64,000 nt of DNA from Chania fonticola_B (GTDB taxonomy: Bacteria > Pseudomonadota > Gammaproteobacteria > Enterobacterales > Enterobacteriaceae), in NCBI RefSeq assembly GCF_048537545.1, contig NZ_CP183218.1; one strand, 5' to 3'. A program made the translations under genes and the position numbers. Of the stretch, positions 1 to 9,597 are shown piece by piece (the first letter of the stretch is position 1; each line of letters opens with the position of its first letter). Under the pieces are notes generated by a model that saw only the letters and a list, made by a program, of their open reading frames with translations, did not search any database and was not told the origin of the DNA.

Positions 1-637
1 CAATCACGCCGACATTCTCTTTTTCCCCCGCCAGTGAACTCGCAGCGTAGGAGTCATCCGGTTTTGCAAAACGGAATGCGGCAACGGACGAATCACTTTT
101 ACGGAAGCCCTCAATCACCAGGGTTCCTTTTGGGGAGACCAGATAGCCGGAATTACGCAGTGAACCACTGCGGCCAGAAATCACGTCCAGACCGTCAACA
201 GCGGTTACCACCTCATAGGTTTTGCTGGGGCTGGTGTTATAGAAGAACAGCTGGTAGCGCTCGCCGTCATTGGCAGAGAATGAAAACTCGCCATTTTTAT
301 AGCGATTGAGCGCGAAATCCCGATTGTTTTCGGTCTGCACCCGCATTCTGACGGAAGACAACACGATCTCATTGGTGTACTGCCCATTATTGGAAGCGGC
401 CGCGCTGTACAACACTTTGGCGACACTGTCTGGAGAGGAATGCAAACGCTTCGCGTCAACAGTGGTCACTTTGGAGTAAACGTCCTCACCCCATGCCGTT
501 CCCAGTTTATGTTCTTGGGCGACTGGAGCCGGTGCAGCGGCAGGATCAGCCGCCACGCGTGAAGAGGAAATCTTTTGGCTACAGCCGGAAACCAGCACCA
601 GAGAAGCCAGTAATGCCAAACCGCATTTGATTTTCAT
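1..637 (-). CDS. Partial lipoprotein of unknown function
   Basis: The reading frame opens at ATG 637 and runs off the left edge, so about 212 N-terminal residues are visible and the C-terminus is missing. The protein starts with a charged and hydrophobic signal sequence ending in a lipobox (LVSGC, Cys19 or nearby), followed by an Ala/Pro-rich linker, which predicts an envelope lipoprotein. A ribosome site (AAGGAAAG) lies about 9 bases before the ATG. The rest has no motif that I recognise. The gene is convergent with nothing in view; the next gene leftward is outside the window. The lipoprotein call is firm, the function is unknown. Confidence 0.75.
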   Translation of the reverse strand, partial: MKIKCGLALLASLVLVSGCSQKISSSRVAADPAAAPAPVAQEHKLGTAWGEDVYSKVTTVDAKRLHSSPDSVAKVLYSAAASNNGQYTNEIVLSSVRMRVQTENNRDFALNRYKNGEFSFSANDGERYQLFFYNTSPSKTYEVVTAVDGLDVISGRSGSLRNSGYLVSPKGTLVIEGFRKSDSSVAAFRFAKPDDSYAASSLAGEKENVGVI

Positions 638-766
638 CAGCAGAACTTTCCTTGTTATTATTTGAATAAGAGTGCGCTTACCTCAACGCACGAGCCGAGC
701 CCATTATTCTGAATTACTTCCGATGTTCCTATCTCTTAAGTTCTTAAAATAGACGATTGATTATCT

Positions 767-790
767 GAAAAGGCGCCGCATACCGCGCCT
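767..790 (-). terminator. Probable Rho-independent terminator of yhiN
   Basis: On the minus strand an AGGCGC/GCGCCT stem with an 8-base loop is followed by TTTTC. It lies about 40 bases after the yhiN stop codon. The stem is short, so efficiency is uncertain. Confidence 0.5.
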
Positions 791-828
791 CTCCATGGCG
801 AGCAGGTTCAGGAATGCCTGCCGTCTCT

Positions 829-2028
829 TTAAGATTTCTGCGCAGCCAAAGCCTGCGCGCAGGCCCAAGCGGAACTCCAGGCCCACTGGAAGTTATAACC
901 CCCCAGCCAGCCTGTCACGTCCACCACCTCACCGATAAAGTACAGGCCCGGCACCTTACTCGCCTCCATGGTTTTGGAAGAAAGCTCTTTGGTGTCCACA
1001 CCGCCCAGGGTCACCTCTGCGGTGCGGTAACCCTCGGTGCCATTGGGTTGTACGCGCCAATCTTGCAAACTATCAACCAACGCGGCCTGCTGCGTTGGAG
1101 TGAGTTGCTTCAACGTGGCCTCCGGCAGTTGCCCCAATTCTTGCAGCAATTCCACCAGGCGCTTTGGCAAGTGCAAAGCCAGAGTGTTTTTCAGGCTCTG
1201 GTTAGGATGTGCCTGGCGCTGTTCGTTAAGGAAGCCCACCAGGTCTAGTGTTGGAAGTAAGTTAATGCTCACAAACTCACCAGGCTGCCAGTAACTGGAG
1301 ATCTGCAAGATAGCCGGACCAGAAAGCCCCCGATGCGTAAACAAGATGCTTTCACGAAAGCTGGTACCCTCTTCCGCTGTGACCACTGCGGGAACCGAAA
1401 CGCCAGACAGCGCCTGGGATTGCTCCAACAGCGGCTTATGCAGCGTAAAGGGCACCAAACCGGCCCGGGTCGGCAACACTTTCAGGCCAAACTGTTCCGC
1501 CAGCTTATAACCAAAGGGGGTGGCCCCCAAACCCGGCATGGAAAGCCCACCGCTCGCCACCACAAGTGAGTGAGCACTCACACTCTCGCCGTTAAGTGCC
1601 AATTCAAAGCCTTGGTCGGTTTTTTCGACGCTCAGGACCTCGCTGCGCAGGCGCGTTACCACCTGACCCAGTTCGCACTCTTGCACCAACAGATCGACGA
1701 CCTGCTGTGCAGAATCATCACAGAACAGCTGCCCCAAGGTTTTTTCGTGGTAGGCGATGCCGTAGCGGTTAATCAGATCGATAAAATCCCATTGGGTATA
1801 GCGTGCCAATGCCGATTTACAGAAATGGGGGTTATGCGAGAGGTAGGCCGCCGGTTCAACGGACATGTTGGTGAAGTTACAGCGCCCACCGCCAGACATC
1901 AGGATCTTGCGGCCCGGTTTTTTGCCGTTGTCGAGTAATAGCACCCGGCAACCCAGTTGCCCTGCCTGCGCAGCACAAAACATCCCTGCGGCACCCGCGC
2001 CAATGACGACAACATCAAACTGTTCCAC
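829..2028 (-). CDS. yhiN: YhiN-family flavoprotein (NAD(P)/FAD-dependent oxidoreductase)
   Basis: A 399-residue flavoprotein of the HI0933/YhiN (BaiN-like) family, whose physiological substrate is not established in enteric bacteria. A dinucleotide-binding motif (VVIGAGAAG) lies at residues 6-14, and the C-terminal end has the family motif GGYNFQWAWSSG-like block near residue 380. I chose the GTG at 2028 because AGAGAGG sits 5 bases upstream and the protein then starts right before the FAD motif, matching the 400-residue E. coli protein. An upstream in-frame start would add 14 unlikely residues. It is divergent from pitA, as in E. coli. Confidence 0.88.
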   Translation of the reverse strand: MEQFDVVVIGAGAAGMFCAAQAGQLGCRVLLLDNGKKPGRKILMSGGGRCNFTNMSVEPAAYLSHNPHFCKSALARYTQWDFIDLINRYGIAYHEKTLGQLFCDDSAQQVVDLLVQECELGQVVTRLRSEVLSVEKTDQGFELALNGESVSAHSLVVASGGLSMPGLGATPFGYKLAEQFGLKVLPTRAGLVPFTLHKPLLEQSQALSGVSVPAVVTAEEGTSFRESILFTHRGLSGPAILQISSYWQPGEFVSINLLPTLDLVGFLNEQRQAHPNQSLKNTLALHLPKRLVELLQELGQLPEATLKQLTPTQQAALVDSLQDWRVQPNGTEGYRTAEVTLGGVDTKELSSKTMEASKVPGLYFIGEVVDVTGWLGGYNFQWAWSSAWACAQALAAQKS

Positions 2029-2332
2029 CCAAACCTCTCTTTGCAATAGCCACAACAATCGCGGCAACAAGAGCGTATTTTACGCCTTTTACGTGCCTGT
2101 ATACCGCTAAATCCGCGGTGGGGGATTGTAAAGGCATCGGCAGGACAACGCCAACGTAAGAAAATGTAACGGACATAAACGGCAGTAACATGCTGAAATT
2201 GCATCGATTCAACAGTGTTCAAACCCCTTGTACATCAGAGAAATCAAAAAAACGTCATATTTTCCTTTTCCCCGACACCCGTTGTCGCCGATAATGCGCG
2301 GCGTTCATGTCCACAAACCTGGCGTAACGCTT

Positions 2333-3838
2333 ATGCTGCATTTGTTCACTGGCCTGGATTTCCATACCGGCCTGATGTTAATTCTCGCATTGTTGTTCGT
2401 GCTGTTCTATGAGGCCATTAACGGCTTCCATGATACGGCCAATGCGGTCGCTACTGTAATTTACACCCGTGCTATGCGCTCGCAACTTGCGGTCGTTATG
2501 GCTGGCCTGTTCAACTTTCTTGGCGTGATGCTCGGCGGTTTGAGTGTTGCCTACGCCATTGTGCACCTGCTACCAACCGATCTGTTGTTGAACGTCAGTT
2601 CAGCACACGGGTTAGCCATGGTCTTCTCCATGTTGTTGGCGGCAATTATCTGGAACCTCGGTACCTGGTATCTTGGGTTACCGGCCTCCAGTTCCCACAC
2701 CTTGATTGGCGCCATTATCGGTGTCGGCTTGACCAATGCGTTGGTGACCAACACCTCCGTGGTCGACGCGCTGAACGTGCCAAAAATGATCAGCATCTTC
2801 CTGTCGTTAATCTTCTCCCCGTTGATCGGGATGATCATTGCCGGGCTGATGGTGTTCATGCTGCGCCGCTATTGGAGCAATACCAAAAAACGTCAGCGTA
2901 TTCATATGACACCGGCGGAACGTGAAAAGGTCGATGGCAAACGTAAGCCACCGTTCTGGACACGTATCGCTCTGATCCTGTCGGCTATCGGCGTGAGCTT
3001 CTCACACGGTGCCAATGACGGTCAGAAAGGTATCGGCCTGATTATGCTGGTGCTGATCGGTGTTGCCCCTGCCGGCTTCGTCCTCAACATGAGCGCGACC
3101 GGTTATGACATCACCCGTACCCGCGATGCCGTGAGCCACCTGCAGCAATTCTACCAAAAGCATGGCGATTCTCTGGCACACGTGGCCACACAGACGCCGT
3201 TGGTTCCTGCGCCTCAGAATGCGGCTCCAACGTCTGATCAACCGGTTGAGTTCCACTGCGACAGCTCACGTGCCCTGATTGCCGTTGAGCGCTCTCTGGA
3301 CCTGCTTAACAATCTGCAAAACTACGATCAGCTGACGGTAGAGCAGCGCAGCCATCTGCGCCGCCTGCTGATGTGCGTGACCGAGACTGCAGACAAGGTG
3401 GCCAAGCTGCCAGAAACCTCAGTGGAAGATCAACGCTTCCTGAAGAATCTGCGTTCAGACCTGTTGGAAACCGTTGAATATGCACCAACCTGGATTATCG
3501 TCGCGGTAGCCCTGGCGCTGTCCCTCGGTACCATGGTGGGCTGGCGACGCGTTGCTACCACTATCGGTGAGAAAATCGGTAAGAAAGGCATGACCTACGC
3601 TCAGGGGGTGTCGGCACAGATGACGGCCGCCCTGTCGATTGGCGTGGCCAGCTATACCGGTATGCCGGTTTCCACTACCCAAGTATTGTCTTCGGCGGTT
3701 GCCGGAACGATGTTGGTGGATGGCGGTGGCGTGCAGAGCAAAACCATCAAGAGCATCTTGTTGGCCTGGGTTCTGACCCTGCCAGTCTCGATTTTGCTTT
3801 CCGGTGGCCTGTATTGGCTGGCGCTGAAAGTGATTTGA
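2333..3838 (+). CDS. pitA: Low-affinity inorganic phosphate/metal symporter PitA
   Basis: A 501-residue inner-membrane transporter that moves metal-phosphate complexes (Mg, Zn) with protons. It has two PHO4 halves, each with a signature (GFHDTANA near residue 26; FSHGANDGQKG near 220), a hydrophilic loop of about 120 residues between them, and about ten membrane segments. It aligns over its whole length with E. coli PitA. The frame is open further upstream, but the E. coli protein starts at the equivalent of ATG 2333 (MLHLF), so I use that start; no strong ribosome site is visible. The window also carries an MgtS-like gene, and MgtS is a known partner of PitA in E. coli. Confidence 0.95.
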   Translation: MLHLFTGLDFHTGLMLILALLFVLFYEAINGFHDTANAVATVIYTRAMRSQLAVVMAGLFNFLGVMLGGLSVAYAIVHLLPTDLLLNVSSAHGLAMVFSMLLAAIIWNLGTWYLGLPASSSHTLIGAIIGVGLTNALVTNTSVVDALNVPKMISIFLSLIFSPLIGMIIAGLMVFMLRRYWSNTKKRQRIHMTPAEREKVDGKRKPPFWTRIALILSAIGVSFSHGANDGQKGIGLIMLVLIGVAPAGFVLNMSATGYDITRTRDAVSHLQQFYQKHGDSLAHVATQTPLVPAPQNAAPTSDQPVEFHCDSSRALIAVERSLDLLNNLQNYDQLTVEQRSHLRRLLMCVTETADKVAKLPETSVEDQRFLKNLRSDLLETVEYAPTWIIVAVALALSLGTMVGWRRVATTIGEKIGKKGMTYAQGVSAQMTAALSIGVASYTGMPVSTTQVLSSAVAGTMLVDGGGVQSKTIKSILLAWVLTLPVSILLSGGLYWLALKVI

Positions 3839-3855
3839 CGATTGCTCGATACAAC

Positions 3856-3885
3856 AATGGCGGCCAAAGTGGCCGCCATTTTTTT
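3856..3885 (+). terminator. Rho-independent terminator of pitA
   Basis: A perfect 10-bp stem (AATGGCGGCC/GGCCGCCATT) with a 5-base loop is followed by seven T. It lies 17 bases after the pitA stop. Confidence 0.9.
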
Positions 3886-3901
3886 GCCTTGCTATCGCCA
3901 G

Positions 3902-4237
3902 CTAATACCAGATGGCCAACGCCACCAGGCTGATCACCACTAGCCCACACAGCGATGAAGTCAGCACAAACTGGCTGCGAACACGCTGACAGCGGCGGAT
4001 GAATTCCGGGTCGTGGTGCTCCATATAGCGTTGCGTAAAGATATAGCGCACCAGCCGTATCTGCTTACTCGGCTGGCCGTGCGAAGTAAAGAACCCTCCG
4101 CCATCGACGTATTGGTAAAGTAACGGGTCGCAGCCGCGTAAAACAAATAGCAGCGCACGCAGAGAAGAAAAATACCGGGCCATGTTAATCACACAGACCA
4201 CACACAATGCCCAAAACAGCGCGACGGTACTAATCAT
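3902..4237 (-). CDS. uspB: Universal stress protein B
   Basis: A 111-residue inner-membrane protein, the same length as E. coli UspB and nearly colinear with it. Two hydrophobic segments are visible, at residues 1-20 and about 90-110, with a basic, hydrophilic middle (QYVDGGGFFTSHGQP). UspB is associated with stationary-phase stress and ethanol sensitivity in E. coli and is RpoS-controlled there; its molecular role is unknown. It is divergent from uspA, as in E. coli. Confidence 0.95.
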   Translation of the reverse strand: MISTVALFWALCVVCVINMARYFSSLRALLFVLRGCDPLLYQYVDGGGFFTSHGQPSKQIRLVRYIFTQRYMEHHDPEFIRRCQRVRSQFVLTSSLCGLVVISLVALAIWY

Positions 4238-4790
4238 GATAGCCCCCTCAAGGCGTTGTTATCCCGGACACCCGCCGGGCCAACGGCCCTACTTCATACC
4301 TTATGCTGCCGGAGCCTTGGCTCCCATCCCCCTAGCACCTTACGGACCCGTTGCTACCCACAACCTCTGACCGCTTGATGAACAGGCCTTACAGCGATCA
4401 GAGGAAATAAGTGGGGTCCACATTCACTAGTGTAGAATAATGAAACGCAAACAGATCCCGGTGCCGCATAAAATTTACAGTCAGGGCCAAATTCTTCATC
4501 TACCCACTCTCCGCTCGGATAACCGTCATAAGCTATACTTTGAGCAACAATGCTTATAATTCAATCGTTCAAACGGCGGAGAACCGTATAAGCCATAGGA
4601 TTTTTTGCCCCGGCGGTGTAAAACGGGTGGGGTAAACGTATAAACAAGGGTGATTGATGCGATGCAGTGTGATCGCCCCAACATATCATTGTGTTATCTG
4701 GATGGTACTATGCAGGTAAGGCGAAAGCGCCAAGCTGGAACACTGAATGCCTGCCCCCTTTAATCGGCATTATATGGAAGGAGTATTCTC
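4238..4790. other. uspB-uspA divergent intergenic region
   Basis: This 553-base gap must hold the promoters of uspB and uspA. A TATACT -10-like box is near 4538, but no clear -35 partner is visible. A small GGGCC/GGCCC hairpin lies at 4277-4289. I see no supported gene here. Confidence 0.5.
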
Positions 4791-5225
4791 ATGGCTTACA
4801 AACACATACTGATTGCGGTTGACCTATCACCGGAAAGTAAAATCCTGGTCGAGAAAGCGGTATCAATGGCGCGGCCGTACAATGCCAAAGTCTCTCTGAT
4901 CCACGTTGATGTAAACTATTCCGATCTGTATACCGGCCTGATCGACGTCAACCTTGGCGATATGCAAAAGCGTATTTCCGAAGAAACCCACCATGCGTTA
5001 ACCGAGCTGTCGCAAAATGCGGGCTATCCCATCACCGAAACCCTGAGCGGCAGCGGCGATCTGGCGCAGGTGCTGGTTGATGCGATTAAGAAATACGATA
5101 TGGACCTGGTATTGTGTGGACACCACCAGGATTTCTGGAGCAAGTTGATGTCCTCTGCGCGCCAGTTAATCAATACGGTACATATTGATATGTTGATTGT
5201 GCCGCTGCGCGACGAAGAAAAGTAA
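4791..5225 (+). CDS. uspA: Universal stress protein A
   Basis: A 144-residue cytoplasmic UspA-domain protein with the same length as E. coli UspA. It starts MAYKHILIAVDLSPES, the typical first strand and loop of the fold. UspA-class proteins, unlike UspFG, do not carry the full ATP-binding G-2x-G-9x-G(S/T) motif, and I do not see it here. It is induced by growth arrest in E. coli. A strong ribosome site (GGAAGGAG) sits 8 bases before the ATG. It is a single-gene unit with its own terminator. Confidence 0.96.
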   Translation: MAYKHILIAVDLSPESKILVEKAVSMARPYNAKVSLIHVDVNYSDLYTGLIDVNLGDMQKRISEETHHALTELSQNAGYPITETLSGSGDLAQVLVDAIKKYDMDLVLCGHHQDFWSKLMSSARQLINTVHIDMLIVPLRDEEK

Positions 5226-5248
5226 GTATTCGCTAACCTGTTTGGCCA

Positions 5249-5273
5249 ACGCCCGCCCTGCGCGGGCGTTTTT
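5249..5273 (+). terminator. Rho-independent terminator of uspA
   Basis: An 8-bp GC-rich stem (ACGCCCGC/GCGGGCGT) with a 5-base loop is followed by TTTTT, 24 bases after the uspA stop. Confidence 0.88.
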
Positions 5274-5407
5274 CATGGTTTCCTGTTATTTATTGCTTGT
5301 TAATCAGCCACCCCACAGTGATATAGTCGAGGTAGACACAACATCCTCCCCAACTGTGAGACACATCATAAAAACAGGGGAACCAATATGCTAAACAGGA
5401 GCTATCC

Positions 5408-6751
5408 ATGGAACAGGCTGTATCGCTAGAATCCTTTCTAAAATCCTTACAACGTCATAACTCGCATCAACCGGAATATCTGCAGGCAGTGCGTGAAGTC
5501 TTTACCTCTCTGTGGCCATTCATCGAACGTAACCCCCATTATCGTGACCATGCCCTGTTAGAGCGCCTGGTAGAGCCTGAGCGTATCATTCAGTTTCGCG
5601 TCAGTTGGGTCGACGATCAGGGCAAAGTACGGGTAAACCGCGCCTACCGTATCCAATTCAACTCCGCCATTGGGCCGTACAAAGGGGGGATGCGTTTCCA
5701 CCCTTCGGTTAACACCTCCATTCTGAAGTTCCTGGGTTTCGAACAGACCTTCAAGAATGCCCTGACCACGCTACCTATGGGCGGTGGCAAGGGGGGGTCA
5801 GACTTTGATCCCAAAGGCAAAAGCCAGGGCGAAATCATGCGCTTCTGCCAATCGCTGATGACCGAACTTTATCGTCACCTAGGCCCAGATACCGACGTGC
5901 CAGCCGGGGATATCGGCGTAGGTGGCCGCGAAGTGGGCTTTATGGCCGGCATGATGAAAAAGCTGTCCAACAACACCAGCTGCGTATTCACCGGTAAAGG
6001 CCTGTCGTTCGGCGGCAGCCTGATCCGCCCGGAAGCGACCGGTTACGGCCTGGTGTACTTCACCGATTCAATGCTGCAGCGCCATGGTCTGGGCTTTGAA
6101 GGGATGCGTGTCGCGGTTTCCGGCTCCGGTAACGTGGCGCAATACACCATTGAGAAAGCGTTGGAGCTGGACGCGCGGGTGATCACCGTTTCCGATTCCG
6201 GCGGTACCGTGGTGGATGAAGCTGGCTTCACCACTGAAAAACTGGCGCATCTGGCCGAAATCAAGAACCAGCGCTATGGCCGGGTTGCCGATTATGCCCG
6301 CGAGCGTGGCCTGACCTACCTGGCCGGTGAAAGCCCGTGGAACGTGCCGGTGGATATCGCCCTGCCTTGTGCCACCCAGAACGAGCTGGATCTGGAAGCC
6401 GCACAGGTGCTGATCCGCAACGGGGTCAAAGCCGTGGCAGAAGGCGCTAATATGCCAACAACCATCCAGGCCACCGATGCCTTCCTGGAAGCGGGCGTGC
6501 TGTTCGCACCGGGCAAAGCTGCCAACGCCGGTGGTGTTGCCACTTCCGGGTTGGAGATGGCGCAAAACGCCGCGCGCCTTAACTGGCGGGCAGAGAAGGT
6601 CGATATCCGTTTACGTCACATCATGGCGGATATCCATCAGTCCTGCGTCGAATACGGCGGCGAAGGCAAGCAAACGCATTACGTTCACGGCGCCAACATT
6701 GCCGGGTTCGTTAAGATTGCCGATGCGATGCTGGCTCAGGGCGTGCTCTAA
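5408..6751 (+). CDS. gdhA: NADP-specific glutamate dehydrogenase
   Basis: A 447-residue enzyme that makes glutamate from 2-oxoglutarate, ammonia and NADPH, with the same length as E. coli GdhA. The catalytic-lysine block (LPMGGGKGGSDFDPKG) lies near residues 122-137, and the Rossmann motif of the dinucleotide domain (SGSGNVAQY) near 238. The C-terminal helix ends FVKIADAMLAQGVL. AGGAG lies 7 bases before the ATG. A G7 run inside the glycine-rich block (near 5790) is normal coding sequence here and the frame is intact. Monocistronic, closed by a shared terminator. Confidence 0.97.
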   Translation: MEQAVSLESFLKSLQRHNSHQPEYLQAVREVFTSLWPFIERNPHYRDHALLERLVEPERIIQFRVSWVDDQGKVRVNRAYRIQFNSAIGPYKGGMRFHPSVNTSILKFLGFEQTFKNALTTLPMGGGKGGSDFDPKGKSQGEIMRFCQSLMTELYRHLGPDTDVPAGDIGVGGREVGFMAGMMKKLSNNTSCVFTGKGLSFGGSLIRPEATGYGLVYFTDSMLQRHGLGFEGMRVAVSGSGNVAQYTIEKALELDARVITVSDSGGTVVDEAGFTTEKLAHLAEIKNQRYGRVADYARERGLTYLAGESPWNVPVDIALPCATQNELDLEAAQVLIRNGVKAVAEGANMPTTIQATDAFLEAGVLFAPGKAANAGGVATSGLEMAQNAARLNWRAEKVDIRLRHIMADIHQSCVEYGGEGKQTHYVHGANIAGFVKIADAMLAQGVL

Positions 6752-6765
6752 CCTTATCCTGAATG

Positions 6766-6797
6766 AAAAATGCCGGCAGATTCGCCGGCATTTTTTT
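6766..6797. terminator. Bidirectional terminator between gdhA and the nucleotidase gene
   Basis: A TGCCGGC/GCCGGCA stem with a 6-base loop is flanked by A5 on the left and T7 on the right. It can therefore stop both the rightward gdhA transcript and the convergent leftward one. Confidence 0.9.
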
Positions 6798-6819
6798 ATC
6801 TGGTTAACTGAGTATTACC

Positions 6820-8715
6820 TCAATTAATGGCTTCGATAATCACCAACCGATCGTTGAGCCGCTGTTTGATGACCGGATCGGTCGCTGCTTGCGCCTGTTG
6901 TTGCAGTGCCGCAATCTGTTGCTTCATCATTTGCGGGTCACTGAACAATAACTCTTTGACGTTGATGGAGGCCACGTTGGTATAGCGCCCATCATCGGTG
7001 GTTGGCACGCTGATTTTGCCGTCATTGAGCAACTTGTCCACAATCTTGCGCTCACGTTCGTACCCTTCCAGCCCCACCAGCTTCCAGCGGTGCATCGCTT
7101 TGCCCTGGTATTCACCCTTCTTCACCTCGGTCAGATAGCGAATGGTGAGATTACGGATAGTCCCCGCTTCCTCACCAAATTCCGCCTTGGTATCTGACAG
7201 CACCGGGAACTGCATACCTTCCAGTACGCCGCCTTTTTGCGTCAGGTGGCCCATGCGATAACTGTTCATCCCCAACTGGATCGGCGTGCTGTCGGTCACC
7301 GGGGTGCCGTCGTTCAACTTCAACTCGGTGATGCGCTGCCCAACGGGTTTACGCAGATCGATGGTATAGGTCACACCATCAAAGAAGTCATTGGTTGAGT
7401 ATTTGGACGATCGACGCTGTGGGTTAAAGCTGTAGGTGACATCGCCATCATGCTGCTGGTTGAAGTAGTCCGCTGACCACTCCATGTACTTTTTCAGCTC
7501 TTTACCGGTCAACTGGTAGACGGTGATTTCACCACCGGCATATTGATAGTTGAAGGCGATATCCTTGGCGGTGATGGTGCCCACGTTCAGCTTCGGCCTG
7601 TCGTTATCAATCTGCAACGCGATCACCTGCGCCTTAGGTGCGTAGTGACGAGCAGCCTCCTGATACAGGGCGCTGATGCCGGTATCCTGAATATGTACCT
7701 GTGGAATACCTTTTACCGCATCCGGCGGCACCAGATCCTGACCGGTCAGTTGCGCAATCGGCCGGTTGGCATTGGCACGCAGGATGGTATGGAACGGTTG
7801 GTAGATCTCTTCGAGCTTTTTATCGGAGCTGATGCCTTTGATCGGATAGGTGTAGCTGTCTTTATTGATCAGTACGTATTTGCCATTTTGCTGCTCAAAT
7901 TGCAGATCGATACGCGACAGCGCACGGCCGTATTTGTCCGGCTCGGTGACGATCACGCCGTTGATCACCTCTTTATCCACCTTGACGTGCATATGCCCGG
8001 CCACGATCGCCGCCAGCTCCGGGTTGGCTCGAGCGATATCGCCCACGCCAGTGCCTGGCCGCTGGTTCTCATTATCGATCCCCATGTGGGCCACCAGCAC
8101 GATGGCATCCACCTGGCCGTGGATCTGCTGGATCACCTTTTTCACCGCCTGCACCGGATCGGTAAACGTCAGGCCGTCGATGCGATCGGTGCCCTTGGCA
8201 AACTCAGCGGTCATCGGCGTATCCATGCCGATAATGCCAATCTTCACCCCCTGGCGCTCAACGATCTTATAGGCAGGCAGATAAGGCTTGCCGCTGTCCC
8301 AGACGATATTGCCCGCCAGCGCGGTGCCTTTGAACTGGCTGAGTGGGGTTGCCAGCGCCTTCAGGCCAAAATCGAACTCGTGGTTGCCCATCACCCACAC
8401 GTCATAGTCCAGCGCGTTAAAGCCGAGGATCATCGGGCTGGTCTTGTCGTTCTTGAAGGTTTCTACAAAATTGCCCTGAATGGTGTCCCCGGCGTCGACC
8501 AGGATCACGTTCGGCTGCTGGGCACGAACTTTATGCACCTGAGTGGCTATCTGGCTGAGGCTGCCCGCCAGGTTCTCGGTGTCGGTAGAGTAATCCCAAG
8601 GCACAAAGGTGCCATGCAGATCGGAGGTGCCCAGAATGGTGATATTTACCGGTTCAGCGGCCATGGCAGAGGTACTCAAGCAAAGCAGCAGGGAAAGCAG
8701 CGTCTTTTTCATCAT
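6820..8715 (-). CDS. Periplasmic 5'-nucleotidase / cyclic nucleotide phosphodiesterase family protein
   Basis: A 631-residue secreted metallophosphoesterase of the 5'-nucleotidase/UshA/CpdB superfamily, likely releasing nucleosides and phosphate from external nucleotides. It has a signal peptide (residues 1-20, cut after AMA) and the dimetal motifs DLHG (32-35), DAGD (74-77), GNHEFD (110-115) and GHMH (about 240). A C-terminal 5'-nucleotidase substrate domain covers roughly residues 340-560. It is not a close match to E. coli UshA or CpdB; the DLHG motif with a long C-terminal part recalls the multifunctional 2',3'-cyclic/5'/3'-nucleotidases. Exact substrate range cannot be read from sequence. 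Start is one of two adjacent ATG codons. Confidence 0.85.
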   Translation of the reverse strand: MMKKTLLSLLLCLSTSAMAAEPVNITILGTSDLHGTFVPWDYSTDTENLAGSLSQIATQVHKVRAQQPNVILVDAGDTIQGNFVETFKNDKTSPMILGFNALDYDVWVMGNHEFDFGLKALATPLSQFKGTALAGNIVWDSGKPYLPAYKIVERQGVKIGIIGMDTPMTAEFAKGTDRIDGLTFTDPVQAVKKVIQQIHGQVDAIVLVAHMGIDNENQRPGTGVGDIARANPELAAIVAGHMHVKVDKEVINGVIVTEPDKYGRALSRIDLQFEQQNGKYVLINKDSYTYPIKGISSDKKLEEIYQPFHTILRANANRPIAQLTGQDLVPPDAVKGIPQVHIQDTGISALYQEAARHYAPKAQVIALQIDNDRPKLNVGTITAKDIAFNYQYAGGEITVYQLTGKELKKYMEWSADYFNQQHDGDVTYSFNPQRRSSKYSTNDFFDGVTYTIDLRKPVGQRITELKLNDGTPVTDSTPIQLGMNSYRMGHLTQKGGVLEGMQFPVLSDTKAEFGEEAGTIRNLTIRYLTEVKKGEYQGKAMHRWKLVGLEGYERERKIVDKLLNDGKISVPTTDDGRYTNVASINVKELLFSDPQMMKQQIAALQQQAQAATDPVIKQRLNDRLVIIEAIN

Positions 8716-8842
8716 GTTGTTTCATTATAGTTGATTGTAATTAAACAGGATTATGCGACGCACATCTCAGCGTTACCAGTGACATTGCAGAATGAACATG
8801 GGAAATGTGAGGAGGCTCAATGAATGCCCCCTCACGTTTATC

Positions 8843-9589
8843 TTACAGCGGCATATAAATATCGAAACGGTGATTTTTGGTGGTCGTGGCAGCATGAGCG
8901 GGAACATCGGCCAGCGGAGGGGCATAGTCCGGTCGTTTCACCACGACCCTTTTGGTCGCCAGCCTGCGGGCAGGCTCCAGCAAGCCGTCGGCATCATCAT
9001 CACTGCCCACCAGCGACTGAAATACCCGCATCTCTTTTTTCACCAACGCACTCTTCTGCTTATGCGGATACATTGGGTCGAGGTACACCACTTCCGGGCG
9101 TGGATCGAGATCGCTCAGCGCCGTCAGGCTGGAGGCATGAAGCAACGTCATGCGTTCACGCAGCCAAAGACCGATCTCCGCGTCCTGATAGCCCCGTTGC
9201 AAACCATCTTCCAGCAACGCAGCGACGACCGGATCACGCTCCAACATGCGAACCTGGCAACCCAGCGATGCCAACACAAACGCATCACGCCCTAACCCGG
9301 CAGTGGCATCCACCACGTTAGGCACATAGCTGCCTTTGATGCCTACCGCTTTGGCCACCGCTTCGCCACGGCCACCGCCGAAACGCCGCCGATGGGCCAT
9401 CGGGCCAGAGATAAAATCGACGTAGATAGCGCCAAGCTTTGGCTCATCGCGCTTGCGCAGCTCCAACCGTTCTGGCGTCAGCACCAGCGCCATCGTCGCA
9501 TTTTCGTCGCTGGTTAGCTGCCAACGATCGGCCAAAATAGACAAGGCGCCGGGATCGGCGCCTGCTTCACACAATAAAAACACGCTCAC
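8843..9589 (-). CDS. rsmJ: 16S rRNA m2G1516 methyltransferase RsmJ
   Basis: A 248-residue SAM-dependent methyltransferase that modifies guanosine 1516 of 16S rRNA, the same length as E. coli RsmJ (YhiQ). Visible blocks are LVLTPERLELRKRDEPKLG, the SAM loop DATAGLGRDAF near residue 90 and YLDPMYPHKQKSA near 170. It starts with GTG, 8 bases after the prlC stop, and is probably translated from the same mRNA as prlC. No strong ribosome site precedes the GTG, but the length matches the family. Confidence 0.95.
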   Translation of the reverse strand: MSVFLLCEAGADPGALSILADRWQLTSDENATMALVLTPERLELRKRDEPKLGAIYVDFISGPMAHRRRFGGGRGEAVAKAVGIKGSYVPNVVDATAGLGRDAFVLASLGCQVRMLERDPVVAALLEDGLQRGYQDAEIGLWLRERMTLLHASSLTALSDLDPRPEVVYLDPMYPHKQKSALVKKEMRVFQSLVGSDDDADGLLEPARRLATKRVVVKRPDYAPPLADVPAHAATTTKNHRFDIYMPL

Positions 9590-9597
9590 TTGGCGGG

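Noticed and set aside
5786..5798. G7 run in gdhA as a possible frameshift site
   Set aside because: The frame is intact on both sides and the glycines belong to the conserved catalytic loop.
7543..8730. 395-codon open frame on the + strand opposite the nucleotidase gene
   Set aside because: It is a mirror of the high-GC coding strand: no family features, no ribosome site, and the minus-strand protein has all its motifs.
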